Positions 27,736-37,438 are shown, counted from the first letter of the stretch. The stretch: 64,000 bases of DNA from Halalkalibacter alkaliphilus (GCF_023555415.1 NZ_JAKRYL010000006.1:62001-126000), one strand, 5' to 3'. Numbers and translations are program-made. The notes: generated from the sequence alone by a model not told the origin.

Positions 27736-29298
27736 CTAGATATTTTCGAGTACAAGGTGTCGTTTTTCTTTTTGTGTGATTTGCGCACCTTTTTCTTTCG
27801 ATAATGCAACGTACGTACTTGACCAAAGGTGGTCATTCCTCTTTGGAAAGTCCAATCGATAATGCCCCCCTCTGCTTTCAGTCCGATGAATCGCAGCTTC
27901 TGTAACTAAAGCAGAAACGATAAGCATATTTTTGCATTCTATCGTGGCACGAGAATCCGTAGAGAGAATTTGATTAGCATAAGGTAGAAATTGTTCAAGC
28001 CAACTCTTCATTTCAAGAAGACCTGATAGATCACGCTCAATCCCAACAAATTTAGTCATACGGATTTGAATATCAGAAAAAGAAGGCAAATGACGAGGAA
28101 CTGTGATGTCAGAGTCCTCCTCTGAATAAACTAACTGAAATTTCGACTGAACACTTTGAATATCACTCGCTACTTGCTCGGCAAAAACCAAACCCTCTAA
28201 TAACGAATTGCTTGCAAGACGGTTAGCTCCGTGAACACCTGTACAAGCTACCTCTCCTACAGCATATAATCCCTTTAATGATGTTCGACCAGATGAATCA
28301 GTTTCAATTCCTCCACTTACAAAGTGCGCCCCTGGTACAACCGCTAACGGTGTAACTGTTGGATCAATCAACGCTTTCTCGCAACGCTCCGCTAACCCTG
28401 GAAAGCTATGTTTAAAACCCTTTATGCCTCGACAATCTAAATAAATTTCATTTCCATTTTGTAAAGCTTTATGAATTTCTCTACTAACAACATCTCTAGA
28501 TTCCAATTCCTTCAATGGAAAATCTTCCATTAATCTTTTTCCATTTTTATCAATAAGCTTAGCTCCTTCACCACGCACCGCTTCGCTAATTAATCCCATT
28601 GTTTCCCCACCAACTCTCAGCAGCGTAGGGTGAAACTGTATAAATTCCATATCAATTAACGTAGCACCAGCACGGTAAGCAAGTGCAAATCCATCACCTG
28701 TTGCCTCTTCAACATTTGACGTATGCTCATAAAGCCTACCGAGCCCTCCAGTTGCTAACACTGTCGCTTTTGAATAAATACATTCCTTCTCAGTATGAAC
28801 CCCGATGACTCTTCCATTTTTTGAAACTAGTTTTTTCACTATTGTATAATCGAGAATTTCTACTCTCTCTTTGACCGAATTTATTAATGCCTCAGTAAAA
28901 GCCTGACCAGTCTTGTCACCATTTACATGTACAATTCGGCGATTTTGATGAGCTCCTTCCATTCCTAAAACGAGTGCTCCATTTTCATCTTTATCAAATG
29001 GGACCCCGAGTTGGTCTAATAAAGAAACAATTGCAGGAGCTCGTTTTACCAACATCTCAACATGAGTTTCATTATGGTGATCCCCTCCTGCTTTTAATGT
29101 ATCAGCAAGATGTTTTCTCCAATCATCGTCAGGTCCAAGTGCTGCTGCCATACCTCCCTGTGCACAGCTAGAGTTGCTCGTATTAACGTTAGACTTTGTG
29201 ATAATCATCACATTCATATGATCAGCTAGCAAATGAGCCGTCATAAGACCCGCAATACCACTTCCGATAATAATAGCATCGACCGTCTTATTAGCCAT
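27736..29298 (-). CDS. nadB: L-aspartate oxidase
   Basis: An FAD flavoprotein of about 520 residues that oxidises L-aspartate to iminoaspartate, the first step of de novo NAD synthesis. The dinucleotide fold is at AIIIGSGIAGLMTAHLLA near residue 8. Downstream landmarks are SSCAQGGMAAAL, the FAD/substrate region GEVACTGVHGANRLASNSLLEG near 345-365, and the C-terminal helical domain. The frame starts at 29304 (MGMANK); ATG 29298 is better spaced from GGGGG. It is the first gene of nadB-nadC-nadA and divergent from nifS-niaR, as in B. subtilis. Confidence 0.96.
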   Translation of the reverse strand: MANKTVDAIIIGSGIAGLMTAHLLADHMNVMIITKSNVNTSNSSCAQGGMAAALGPDDDWRKHLADTLKAGGDHHNETHVEMLVKRAPAIVSLLDQLGVPFDKDENGALVLGMEGAHQNRRIVHVNGDKTGQAFTEALINSVKERVEILDYTIVKKLVSKNGRVIGVHTEKECIYSKATVLATGGLGRLYEHTSNVEEATGDGFALAYRAGATLIDMEFIQFHPTLLRVGGETMGLISEAVRGEGAKLIDKNGKRLMEDFPLKELESRDVVSREIHKALQNGNEIYLDCRGIKGFKHSFPGLAERCEKALIDPTVTPLAVVPGAHFVSGGIETDSSGRTSLKGLYAVGEVACTGVHGANRLASNSLLEGLVFAEQVASDIQSVQSKFQLVYSEEDSDITVPRHLPSFSDIQIRMTKFVGIERDLSGLLEMKSWLEQFLPYANQILSTDSRATIECKNMLIVSALVTEAAIHRTESRGGHYRLDFPKRNDHLWSSTYVALSKEKGAQITQKEKRHLVLENI

Positions 29299-29327
29299 CC
29301 CCATCCCCCTAAATAATTTACAGTTGT

Positions 29328-29386
29328 CTTGTCACCTATCTTTACATAAAATAAGAGTTGTGACAAGCGCTTTTTTTTGATTAAAT
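29328..29386. promoter_or_regulatory. Divergent nadB/nifS control region with candidate NiaR operator
   Basis: CTTGTCAC (29328-29335) and its exact reverse complement GTGACAAG (29360-29367) sit 32 bases apart, about three helical turns, between nadB and nifS. A plausible nifS promoter overlaps the right half-site: TTGTGA (29358-29363), 17-base spacer, TTAAAT (29381-29386). In B. subtilis the nicotinate-responsive repressor NiaR (YrxA), encoded here by the second gene of the nifS unit, controls both operons from this region. Confidence 0.6.
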
Positions 29387-29419
29387 AGGGAATTATTGGC
29401 TAGTGAGGAGGTCTTTTTC

Positions 29420-30559
29420 ATGATTTACTTTGATTATAGTGCAACAACCCCCATGTCCTCTTATGCTCTAGAAACGTATAACCGCGTTGCGACTGATTTT
29501 TTTGCTAATAGTCGTAGTTTGCATAATCACGGGCTAGAAAGTGACGATATTCTTTCTTTAAGCCGTAAGACGATTGCCGATGCTCTACATGTAAATAGCA
29601 ATGAAATATACTTTACTGGTTCTGGTTCAGAGGCGACATTTCTGTCTTTAACAGGATTAGCTTTTTCCCATCAGCAGAAAGGAAAAACAATCATTACAAC
29701 GGAAGGGGAACATCACTCGGTCCTGCAAGCAATGAACTATTTAAAGAATTTTGGATTTACTATTTTATTTGTCCCAGTTAATGAATTCGGACAAGTTACT
29801 ATAGAACAACTAGCCTCCACTATTACACAAGACACCATTTTAGTATCAATTGCTCATGCCAACAGTGAAATTGGGACCGTTCAAGACTTACAGGCTCTTG
29901 GGTCTTTTTTAGCTGATAATGATATACTTTTTCATAGTGATTGCGTCCAAACTTTTGGAAAACTGCCTATTCCTATTGACGTGTTGACAAGTATCAGCAT
30001 TACCGCACATAAATGCTATGGACCAAAAGGAGTAGGTGCCGCTTATCTTAATAAACAGGTTCCTTGGTCTTCTTTTTTGCACGGCACAACTCATGAAAGT
30101 GGATTTAGGGCAGGGACAGTCAATGTTCCCGGTATAGCAGCATTTGCAGCGGCAATAGAAGAGTATCTCCCCCAAGCTCCATCAGATATGAAACGGTTAC
30201 TAGCATTCAGAAATAAAGTTGTAGATGAATTTAAAGGCAATCGCCACATTTATTTTGAAGGACATCCAACTGAGCGTCTTCCCTTTCACATAAGCTTGCG
30301 AATTAGTGGCATTGAAGGTCAGCTCGCGATGCTCGAGTTTAACCGAAAGGGTTTTGCTATTTCGACCGGTTCTGCGTGTAGAGTAGGAGAGAGCGCTCCA
30401 CCTCGGACATTAATTAGTTTAGGTCGGAAACACCATGAAGCTCACGAACTAATTCGAATCACGTTTGGCCGCTATACGACTGAAGATGAAGTTATAAAAT
30501 TTATTAAAGCGTTTAAACAAATATTGTTAGAATTTAAGGGGTTTGATGGAAGTGAATGA
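29420..30559 (+). CDS. nifS: Cysteine desulfurase, NAD-biosynthesis-associated NifS
   Basis: A 379-residue PLP enzyme that takes sulfur from cysteine for Fe-S assembly, thought to mature the cluster of NadA. The PLP Lys is in ITAHKCYGPKG (K198) and the persulfide Cys is in STGSACRVGE (C320). ATG 29420 is preferred over the longer frame from 29396 because GAGGAGG precedes it and MIYFDYSATTPM is the family start. It overlaps the start of niaR by 14 bases. Confidence 0.95.
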   Translation: MIYFDYSATTPMSSYALETYNRVATDFFANSRSLHNHGLESDDILSLSRKTIADALHVNSNEIYFTGSGSEATFLSLTGLAFSHQQKGKTIITTEGEHHSVLQAMNYLKNFGFTILFVPVNEFGQVTIEQLASTITQDTILVSIAHANSEIGTVQDLQALGSFLADNDILFHSDCVQTFGKLPIPIDVLTSISITAHKCYGPKGVGAAYLNKQVPWSSFLHGTTHESGFRAGTVNVPGIAAFAAAIEEYLPQAPSDMKRLLAFRNKVVDEFKGNRHIYFEGHPTERLPFHISLRISGIEGQLAMLEFNRKGFAISTGSACRVGESAPPRTLISLGRKHHEAHELIRITFGRYTTEDEVIKFIKAFKQILLEFKGFDGSE

Positions 30560-31088
30560 TGGAAAAAAAATATTAGGTGACAAAAGAAGAGAGTTAATTA
30601 TTCAATGGTTGTCTAGCAGTGAGGAGCCACTCACGGGCGGAGAGCTTGCAAAGCGTTCAAATGTAAGTAGACAAGTTATCGTCCAAGACATTTCAATTCT
30701 AAAAGCGAAAAAGCACCCAATTATTGCAACCGCTCAAGGATATATTTACGTTCAGCAAACGCCTTCACCAAAAGTGAATCGAATTATCGCTTGCAAGCAT
30801 TCTCCAGCTGAAACGAAAGAAGAATTATTTACTTTAGTTGACCATGGCGTAACAGTCCAACAAGTTATTGTCGAGCATGCTATTTACGGTGAAATTACCG
30901 CTTCACTCATGCTCTCCACTCGCTTAGATGTTGAAGCATTTTGTAAAAAAGTTGAGCAAACTCAATCCTCATTGTTATCTGAATTGACCGATGGAGTTCA
31001 TCTTCATGTAATTGAAGGAGATAGCACTAATCAACTTGATACAGCAATCGAGGCTCTTAATGAAAAAGGCTTTATTTTAAATGATTGA
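30546..31088 (+). CDS. niaR: Nicotinate-responsive transcriptional repressor NiaR (YrxA)
   Basis: A 180-residue regulator with an N-terminal winged helix (about 12-65: LTGGELAKRSNVSRQVIVQDISIL) and a C-terminal 3H domain (about 75-175). The 3H histidines can be seen in CKHSP, LVDHG, IVEHAIYGE and GVHLHVIEG, and bind a metal and nicotinate. It represses NAD biosynthetic genes when nicotinate is plentiful. It overlaps nifS and follows it in the same unit; ATG 30546 has AAGGGG upstream. Confidence 0.93.
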   Translation: MEVNDGKKILGDKRRELIIQWLSSSEEPLTGGELAKRSNVSRQVIVQDISILKAKKHPIIATAQGYIYVQQTPSPKVNRIIACKHSPAETKEELFTLVDHGVTVQQVIVEHAIYGEITASLMLSTRLDVEAFCKKVEQTQSSLLSELTDGVHLHVIEGDSTNQLDTAIEALNEKGFILND

Positions 31089-31141
31089 TCATATAAAAAA
31101 AAGAACCAGCTAAGAGCATGCCGGTTCCTTCTCAACTACCA

Positions 31142-31181
31142 ACCACTGAAAAAGGAACGTTTTACAGCTTTTTTCAGTGGT
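31142..31181. terminator. Bidirectional terminator between niaR and pheA
   Basis: ACCACTGAAAAA pairs perfectly with TTTTTCAGTGGT (31170-31181), so either strand gives a stem followed by U-rich sequence. A weaker inverted repeat (AAGAACC/GGTTCCTT) lies just before it. Confidence 0.8.
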
Positions 31182-31209
31182 CTTTCCTCGAATTTGCTAA
31201 AAGAGATTT

Positions 31210-32076
31210 TTAAAAAGATTTCGCTTTGTTTTTAGCCATTGTGTAACATGGATAACTTCCAAGAATTTCGACGCCACATCCGAGGGCTTCGACTTCTGAC
31301 ACTACCCCTGGTATTAAAACATCGTCCATTGCACCTTCAACATCGATAATAAAAAAGTAATTCCCTAATCCTGTCTTCGTTGGTCTAGATTCAATTTTCT
31401 TTAGGTTTAATTTTCTCCAAGCAAAAGCCGACAGTACTTGGTGAAGTGCACCTGAATAATCTGAAGGCAACGTCACCATTAATGTCGTTTTGTCTTCCAT
31501 AAAATTCGCACCTTCATATAAAACATTAAGTGGCTCTTTACTTAAAACGACAAAGCTTGTTCCATTGTTCTCAAAATCATGTATATTTGTATGAGCCATC
31601 TTTAACCCATATTCTTGCGCAGCTCTCTCATTAGCTATTGCTGCAATTGCTAATTCAGGGTGGTTCTTTACATACTCAGCTGCCGCTCCTGTCGAATTCA
31701 TATATTCCCATTCAGTATCCGGGTAATAGTTTTGTAAAAATTCATGGCATTGAGCAATCGCATGTGGATGAGATACTATTTTATCAATTTTACTACCTTG
31801 ATAATCAGGGTTCATTAATAAATGCTGCTCGATTGGGACTGTGATTCCTCCTATAATTGGTAGCCTTTGTTTATGAATTAAATAATCTAATGTCATATTA
31901 ACAGAGCCTTCAATTGCGTTCTCAATAGGTACAACAGCAACCTGTACTTCTTCCGTAGCAACTGCATCCATACACGAAGGAATGGTCCGGAAAGGAAGGA
32001 AGTCCCCTTTTTCAAATAGTCCTCTCGCCGCCATTTCTGTAAATGTCCCTTTTGGTCCTAAAAAACCGATCTTCAT
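31210..32076 (-). CDS. pheA: Prephenate dehydratase
   Basis: A 288-residue enzyme for phenylalanine synthesis (prephenate to phenylpyruvate). The catalytic periplasmic-binding-like domain covers about 1-180, with IGFLGPKGTFTE at the start and NGTSFVVLSKE near 172-182 (catalytic Thr). An ACT regulatory domain follows (about 195-275, with ESRPTKTGLGNYFFIIDVEG), the site of phenylalanine feedback. The open frame extends to 32151, but ATG 32076 with GGGAGGAG upstream starts the family alignment. It is 17 bases downstream of pheB. Confidence 0.96.
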   Translation of the reverse strand: MKIGFLGPKGTFTEMAARGLFEKGDFLPFRTIPSCMDAVATEEVQVAVVPIENAIEGSVNMTLDYLIHKQRLPIIGGITVPIEQHLLMNPDYQGSKIDKIVSHPHAIAQCHEFLQNYYPDTEWEYMNSTGAAAEYVKNHPELAIAAIANERAAQEYGLKMAHTNIHDFENNGTSFVVLSKEPLNVLYEGANFMEDKTTLMVTLPSDYSGALHQVLSAFAWRKLNLKKIESRPTKTGLGNYFFIIDVEGAMDDVLIPGVVSEVEALGCGVEILGSYPCYTMAKNKAKSF

Positions 32077-32093
32077 GTTGTCCAAACTCCTCC

Positions 32094-32540
32094 CTATGAA
32101 CCAGTTCCTACCAGTTCCACCTTTTCTACTGCTTCTAATCCTACAAGCCACTCCATAAGTTCATCTAAATCTAGTTTCATTGGCTCCGTATCGATTGATA
32201 ACGTCATATGAGCCCTCCCTTGTAAGGGAATTGTCTGGTTTATTGTTAATACGTTTGCACCTGTCTCAGCGACTTTCCCTAGTAACTGTGAAAGCGAACC
32301 AGAGCGATCGACTAATATAATCGAAAGGGTAATAATTTTTTCCTTCACTACTTTATGAAAAGGAAAGATTCCATCCTTATATTTATAAAAAGCACTTCGG
32401 CTAAGCCCAACCTTATTAACAGCTTCATTAATCTTCTTCACTTTACCTAATTCCAGCAGCTCTTTAGCAGCTAACGTTTTTTCCATTGCTTCTGTTAGCA
32501 TATCCTCACGTACAAGATAAAATGATTTTCTTGCTGTCAT
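32094..32540 (-). CDS. pheB: ACT domain-containing protein PheB (UPF0735)
   Basis: A 148-residue protein with an N-terminal segment that may hold a helix-turn-helix ([28 protein letters not shown], about 34-61; positions only partly quoted by motif) and a C-terminal ACT domain (about 70-145, [20 protein letters not shown]). It is always found between obg and pheA in Bacillus. The name reflects linkage to phenylalanine synthesis; no enzymatic activity is established. The HTH-plus-ACT arrangement would suit an amino-acid-sensing regulator. Confidence 0.88.
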   Translation of the reverse strand: MTARKSFYLVREDMLTEAMEKTLAAKELLELGKVKKINEAVNKVGLSRSAFYKYKDGIFPFHKVVKEKIITLSIILVDRSGSLSQLLGKVAETGANVLTINQTIPLQGRAHMTLSIDTEPMKLDLDELMEWLVGLEAVEKVELVGTGS

Positions 32541-32631
32541 ATATCGTATTCACCTTCTTTCAACGAAGAGCTATGTATCATTATAGAATTGACGAAACTT
32601 TTTGACAACACAAATATGTCTTTTTACAGTA

Positions 32632-32662
32632 AAAAACTGTCTCCATAGAAGAGACAGTTTTT
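32632..32662. terminator. Terminator downstream of obg
   Basis: AAAAACTGTCTC and GAGACAGTTTTT form a perfect 12-bp stem with a 7-nt loop, 14 bases beyond the obg stop. A pheB-specific promoter probably follows on the minus strand. Confidence 0.88.
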
Positions 32663-32676
32663 CTATATAGTCTGTA

Positions 32677-33969
32677 TTAATCGATAAACTCAAACTCAAA
32701 TTTCATGATCCTAACAAGATCTCCATCCTTAGCTCCTCTTGCACGAAGAGCATCATCAACGCCCATTCCTCTCATTTGTCTTGCAAAGCGCCTTACTGAC
32801 TCATCACGAGAAAAGTCAGTCATTTTAAACAATCGTTCAAGCTCTGCTCCAGATAATACAAATGTACCATCGTCATCTCTTGTGATTACAAATGGAATTT
32901 CTTTTTTCTCATGACGATAGACAACGCGAGTAGACTCCTCCGTTTCTTCATAGAGAGGAAACTCTGGGGTTTCTTCAATCTTATCAGCTACTGTTATTAA
33001 GAGATCACGTAACCCCTTTTTTGTCACTGCAGATATTGGAAAGACAGGATATTGTCCGTTAAGCTTTTCTTTAAAGATCTTTAAATTTTCTTCAGACTCG
33101 GGCATGTCCATTTTATTCGCTACAACTATTTGCGGTCGCTCAAGTAATCGCATGTTATATTGCTTCAGCTCATCATTAATCATCAAAAAGTCTTCATATG
33201 GATCGCGACCTTCAAGTGCTGACATATCAATTACATGAACAATCACTCTCGTTCGTTCTATATGTCGCAAAAATTGATGGCCTAACCCGACCCCTTCATG
33301 TGCACCTTCAATCAACCCTGGTAAATCAGCCATAACGAAACTACGATTGTCTTCTGTCTCAACGACCCCTAAGTTCGGTGTAATCGTAGTAAAATGATAA
33401 TCAGCTATTTTAGGCTTAGCTGCAGAGACTACTGAAAGCAATGTCGACTTACCTACACTAGGAAAGCCAACTAACCCGACATCAGCAAGAACCTTTAATT
33501 CAAGCACAACATCTCGTTCCTGACCAGGCTCTCCATTTTCAGCAATATCCGGTGCAGGATTTACCGGTGTAGCAAAACGAGTATTTCCCCGTCCGCCTCT
33601 ACCACCTTTAGCGATGACAGCTTTTTGTCCATGTTCGGTTAAATCTGCAATAATTTGACCAGTTGCATCATCAATAACGGTTGTTCCCGGTGGTACTTTG
33701 ACAATCATATCATCTGCGTTTTTTCCGTGCTGATTTTTTGGTCTTCCGTGCTCACCTCTTTGGGCTTTAAAATGACGCTTATAACGGAAATCCATTAACG
33801 TTCGTAATCCTTCTTCTACTTCAAAAACGACACTTGCACCTCGACCGCCATCTCCACCTGCTGGGCCACCGTCAGGTACATACTTCTCTCTACGGTAAGA
33901 GACTTGTCCATTTCCACCGTCTCCACCTTTTACGTATACTTTTACCTTATCTACAAACATACCTTTCAC
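32677..33969 (-). CDS. obg: GTPase Obg
   Basis: A 430-residue essential GTPase involved in ribosome assembly, stress response and the Spo0 phosphorelay. It has the glycine-rich Obg fold (1-158: [20 protein letters not shown]), a G domain (about 159-330) with [21 protein letters not shown] and NKMD, and the Gram-positive OCT C-terminal domain (about 345-430). It begins one base after the spo0B stop, so the two genes are translationally linked, as in B. subtilis. Confidence 0.98.
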   Translation of the reverse strand: MKGMFVDKVKVYVKGGDGGNGQVSYRREKYVPDGGPAGGDGGRGASVVFEVEEGLRTLMDFRYKRHFKAQRGEHGRPKNQHGKNADDMIVKVPPGTTVIDDATGQIIADLTEHGQKAVIAKGGRGGRGNTRFATPVNPAPDIAENGEPGQERDVVLELKVLADVGLVGFPSVGKSTLLSVVSAAKPKIADYHFTTITPNLGVVETEDNRSFVMADLPGLIEGAHEGVGLGHQFLRHIERTRVIVHVIDMSALEGRDPYEDFLMINDELKQYNMRLLERPQIVVANKMDMPESEENLKIFKEKLNGQYPVFPISAVTKKGLRDLLITVADKIEETPEFPLYEETEESTRVVYRHEKKEIPFVITRDDDGTFVLSGAELERLFKMTDFSRDESVRRFARQMRGMGVDDALRARGAKDGDLVRIMKFEFEFID

Positions 33970-33970
33970 C

Positions 33971-34504
33971 TCAACTTCTCATAAACCTAGCGACTAATAC
34001 ACATTCAGACTCGTCCATCTCCACTAGCTTTACGTTTGGCTCCCATTCACTTAAAAATTCAAGCCAATCTTCCTTTTTCATTTGTAATGACCCTTGAAAA
34101 TCAAATGTTATTTTACATTCAATATCTGTGAAAAGAAATGTAATCAACAAATTATTTTCTGATTCTGTTGAACACCCTTCTGTTAGTTTCTCCGTAATTT
34201 GCTCACATAATCGCAACATACGAACTTCATCTTTTTCAAGTGAAAAGACGTCACCTGCAACATCTATTTCTAATTTCAGTTTACTGCTGAACCAATTATA
34301 CGTTAAAAGAAAATACACAACACTAACTGCCTGTATTTCTGAAATTTTGCTCTCGCAAATCGATTGTTGTGTCACTTGATCAATAATTTCTTCAATGCGA
34401 TCGTATCGTTTAAGTGCTAAATTCCCTTTTATTAACTGCATAACGTTCAACCAATCATGACGTGTTTGCCTAAGCGCCTTTAAGACATCTAATTGGTTAT
34501 CCAT
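33971..34504 (-). CDS. spo0B: Sporulation initiation phosphotransferase Spo0B
   Basis: A 177-residue phosphotransferase that passes phosphate from Spo0F to Spo0A. The phospho-accepting His is in [10 protein letters not shown] (H16 with this start), on the first helix of the hairpin that dimerises into a four-helix bundle. A degenerate kinase-like C-terminal domain follows. ATG 34504 is chosen for GGGAGAG upstream; a longer frame to 34552 lacks a ribosome-binding site. In most Bacillus rpmA lies immediately upstream; here it is missing and an ABC operon starts divergently. Confidence 0.88.
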   Translation of the reverse strand: MDNQLDVLKALRQTRHDWLNVMQLIKGNLALKRYDRIEEIIDQVTQQSICESKISEIQAVSVVYFLLTYNWFSSKLKLEIDVAGDVFSLEKDEVRMLRLCEQITEKLTEGCSTESENNLLITFLFTDIECKITFDFQGSLQMKKEDWLEFLSEWEPNVKLVEMDESECVLVARFMRS

Positions 34505-34671
34505 TTCAGTCTCTCCCTTGTCCTCCATTAAAATAAGAATCGCTCTTTTCATTACATGGATTATCTTACCACAAAGTAAGGAATAGAAACCATGTTCTCT
34601 TTATTCAGTCTATTATTAAATATTGTACAATACTAATCCTCACTATCCAACTCGGAAATCTAAGAAAATAA

Positions 34672-34700
34672 TTGACAGATGACAAACTTCTACATATACT
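34672..34700 (+). promoter_or_regulatory. SigA promoter for the ABC importer operon
   Basis: Perfect TTGACA (34672-34677), 17-base spacer and TATACT (34695-34700), about 70 bases before the ATPase start. Confidence 0.85.
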
Positions 34701-34768
34701 TAATAAAAGCTAAAACCCACTAAATTACTATGAATTGTAAAGAAATTCCTTGAATGAGGAGGGATACC

Positions 34769-35614
34769 ATGTCAGACGTTAAAATTGCTAGTGTAGGAAA
34801 GACATTTGAGAATAAAGAGGAACAAACTTCCTATACTGTTTTCGATAACATTGATCTACATGTAAAATCAGGTGAATTTGTATCACTACTTGGTCCATCT
34901 GGATGCGGAAAATCAACATTATTGAATATCATTGCTGGACTAGATCAAGCAAGCACTGGTTCTGTATTAGTCGGTGAACGTAAAGTTACAGGTCCTGGCG
35001 TCGACCGAGGAGTAGTCTTCCAAGAAGCTGCACTTATGCCTTGGATGACCGTTCTAGATAATGTTATGTTCGGAATTAAAAAGCGTTACAGCAAAAAAGA
35101 AGCAAAAGAACGGGCAATTGAATACCTTAAACTTGTACATCTTAGTAAATTTGTTGACTCATATCCACACGAGTTATCCGGTGGAATGAAACAGCGGGTT
35201 TCCATTGCACGTGCTTTAGCAATGGATCCAGAAGTTCTATTAATGGATGAACCGTTCGGAGCATTAGATGAGCAAACAAGATCAATGCTTCATAAAGAAG
35301 TACAATTCATTTGGGAACAAACTGGTAAAACCATTATCTTTGTTACCCATAACATTCGCGAATCTATTTTATTATCAGATCGAATTGTTTTAATGGGTGT
35401 AAGACCAGGTGGAATTATTAATATTTTTGACGTTCCTCTTGCTCGTCCTAGAAAACCATCTGATGAAGCTTTTGCTTCATTAGAAGATAAAATTAGTAAA
35501 CAACTAGCAGGGGAAATTGAGAAAGTGATGAAGGAGGAAATGGGCGATGATTACCATAGTCAGAAGGCTACTCTTCTTTACAGCTCTCATCGCGATATGG
35601 GAGATAATATATAA
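34769..35614 (+). CDS. ABC transporter ATP-binding protein, SsuB/TauB/NrtD family
   Basis: A 281-residue ATPase of a nitrate/sulfonate/taurine-type importer. Walker A is GPSGCGKST near residue 47, the signature is LSGGMKQRVSIARAL near 143, and Walker B is LLMDEPFGALDEQTR near 164. ATG 34769 has GGAGGG upstream; five extra codons upstream are not needed. The end overlaps the permease gene by 68 bases, a long overlap for this family. The substrate cannot be read from the ATPase. Confidence 0.92.
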   Translation: MSDVKIASVGKTFENKEEQTSYTVFDNIDLHVKSGEFVSLLGPSGCGKSTLLNIIAGLDQASTGSVLVGERKVTGPGVDRGVVFQEAALMPWMTVLDNVMFGIKKRYSKKEAKERAIEYLKLVHLSKFVDSYPHELSGGMKQRVSIARALAMDPEVLLMDEPFGALDEQTRSMLHKEVQFIWEQTGKTIIFVTHNIRESILLSDRIVLMGVRPGGIINIFDVPLARPRKPSDEAFASLEDKISKQLAGEIEKVMKEEMGDDYHSQKATLLYSSHRDMGDNI

Positions 35615-36302
35615 ACTTGATGTCTTTGGTACAAGGATGTTCCCTTCCCCCCTTCTCTCATTTGTAGAGCTTTATAAAGGCTTTTTCGAGACCGGGATCT
35701 TAACAGTTGCTTTAACAACAAGTTTAGGACGTATTGGCTTAGGTTTTGCCCTAGCTGTTATCATCGGCTCCATTCTTGGTATTATTTTAGCTACTTCTAA
35801 AATTGCTGATGAAACACTTGGTTCACTTGTTGTTGCTTTGCAATCTGTACCAAGTATCGTTTGGTTGCCGTTAGCCTTAGTTATGTTTCAAGGCGGAACA
35901 ACAGCCATTTTATTTGTGATTGTACTTGGGGGAACGTGGCCAATGACGATGAATGTTAGAATGGGAATTAAAAATGTTCAGCCACTATTAATTAGAGCCG
36001 CACGTACAATGGGCTACAAAGGCTATGAATTAATATGGAAAGTAATGATACCAGCTTCCATACCATCCGCTCTTACAGGGGTTCGTTTATCCTGGGCATT
36101 TGGATGGCGTGCATTGATGGCAGCAGAACTTCTAGGAAGAGGTGGCCTTGGCCGTACTCTTCTAGATGCTCGTGACTTCTTTAATATGGAATTAGTCATT
36201 GCCATTATGATTATCATTGCTGTTATTGGTCTTATTGTAGAGTATTGTATTTTTAATCCAATTGAACGGAAAGTACTTAGTCGTTGGGGATATGCGAAAT
36301 AA
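35547..36302 (+). CDS. ABC transporter permease, SsuC/TauC family
   Basis: A 251-residue membrane permease with about six helices and the binding-protein-dependent transport motif in RAARTMGYKGYELIWKVMIPASIP, the EAA loop that contacts the ATPase (about residues 150-173; quoted in part). AAGGAGG lies nine bases before ATG 35547, inside the ATPase gene. It ends 34 bases before the binding-protein gene. The same operon encodes all parts of one importer. Confidence 0.93.
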   Translation: MITIVRRLLFFTALIAIWEIIYKLDVFGTRMFPSPLLSFVELYKGFFETGILTVALTTSLGRIGLGFALAVIIGSILGIILATSKIADETLGSLVVALQSVPSIVWLPLALVMFQGGTTAILFVIVLGGTWPMTMNVRMGIKNVQPLLIRAARTMGYKGYELIWKVMIPASIPSALTGVRLSWAFGWRALMAAELLGRGGLGRTLLDARDFFNMELVIAIMIIIAVIGLIVEYCIFNPIERKVLSRWGYAK

Positions 36303-36336
36303 ATAAAAATTAACTTTTAAAAAGGGAGAGAAGACG

Positions 36337-37344
36337 ATGAAAAAATGGTTGAAAGCAACTGGTATTGCGTTAGTGCTTGGGGCATTAACTGCGTGTGGTG
36401 CAGGTAGTACGAGTGGTTCAGACTCAGAAAGCGATGTTCGTATTGGTTATTTTCCAAATCTTGACCATGCCGCTGCTATTATTGGGAAAGAAAAAGGATT
36501 TTTTGACGATGAATTAGGCGAAAGAGGTGCTGAGTATACCCACTTCCCAAATGGAAATGACTTCATCGAAGCGCTTGAAACAGGGAATCTAGATGTTGGA
36601 TACGTTGGACCAGGTCCAGCTATTAACTACTTCCTTACTGGTGGAGATATCGTTGTTCTTGGAGCTGCTGCTAACGGAGCTACACTCATTGTTTCTCGTG
36701 AGGACTCTGGTATTGAAACACTTGAAGATTTTGGTGGTAAATCGTTCTGTACGCCAGGAAATGGGTGCACACACAATGTTCAGCTTGAAATGATGTTAAA
36801 AGACATTGGTCTAGAATCAAACCGTGTTGGTGGAACTGTAGAACATCAATCACGGATTGCTCCAGCGAATATGGTTGCTATGTTTGAGCAAGGACAAATT
36901 GATGCTGCAGCTGCACCAGAGCCTTGGGGCACGTACCTTGTAGAAGAGCTAAATGCTAATGTCGTTACAGAATGGAATAATGTTTTCTTAGGTGAAGAAC
37001 TAGCAAGTGTTGTTGTCGTTACATCTAAAAAGTTCTTAGAAGAAAATCCTGAAGCTGTTGATGCTGTATTACGTGGTCATAAGCAAGCCGTTGATTACAC
37101 ACAAGAGAATACAGAGGATACACTAACAACAATTAACGATCATCTTTTTGATTTAACACAAAACCGTCTACCTGAAACCGTTCTTGAAAAAGCTTGGACT
37201 CGTATGGCTGTTACAACAGAAACACACCCAGATGCTTTACAAGCTTGGGCAGATGCTTCTTATGAATTGAAATTCATGGATAAAGACCCAGACCTTACTG
37301 GATTTGTTGATACTTCTCGTCTAGAGGCTATCTTAAATCAATAA
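36337..37344 (+). CDS. Substrate-binding lipoprotein, sulfonate/nitrate/taurine-type
   Basis: A 335-residue lipoprotein (lipobox LTAC, Cys20) with the SsuA/NMT1-like two-lobe fold: VRIGYFPNLDHAAAIIGKEKG, then GNLDVGYVGPGPAINYFL and AAPEPWGTYL. An unusual CTPGNGC motif (Cys138, Cys144) sits where relatives have an ATPQLGNTQD-type ligand loop, and the two cysteines could form a small disulfide outside the membrane. The ligand is not predictable; aliphatic sulfonates, taurine, nitrate or pyrimidine precursors are all possible. No sulfonate monooxygenase gene is adjacent. Confidence 0.9.
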   Translation: MKKWLKATGIALVLGALTACGAGSTSGSDSESDVRIGYFPNLDHAAAIIGKEKGFFDDELGERGAEYTHFPNGNDFIEALETGNLDVGYVGPGPAINYFLTGGDIVVLGAAANGATLIVSREDSGIETLEDFGGKSFCTPGNGCTHNVQLEMMLKDIGLESNRVGGTVEHQSRIAPANMVAMFEQGQIDAAAAPEPWGTYLVEELNANVVTEWNNVFLGEELASVVVVTSKKFLEENPEAVDAVLRGHKQAVDYTQENTEDTLTTINDHLFDLTQNRLPETVLEKAWTRMAVTTETHPDALQAWADASYELKFMDKDPDLTGFVDTSRLEAILNQ

Positions 37345-37351
37345 AAATACG

Positions 37352-37389
37352 AACCGCCCAGATCCTGTTGGATTTGAGCGGTTTTTGTC
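37352..37389 (+). terminator. Terminator of the ABC importer operon
   Basis: An imperfect stem of about AACCGCcCAgATCC with GGATttGaGCGGTT is followed by TTTTTG. It lies just after the binding-protein stop. Confidence 0.75.
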
Positions 37390-37438
37390 TTTTTGTCAAC
37401 CCTTTTATAAAATAGGCAAAAAAAATTCACATTTTATA

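Noticed and set aside
30543-30559. nifS-niaR fusion
   Set aside because: The frames differ and overlap only briefly; niaR has its own start.
34769-35614. ATPase-permease fusion by frameshift
   Set aside because: The 68-base overlap is in another frame and the permease has a strong ribosome-binding site with its own ATG.
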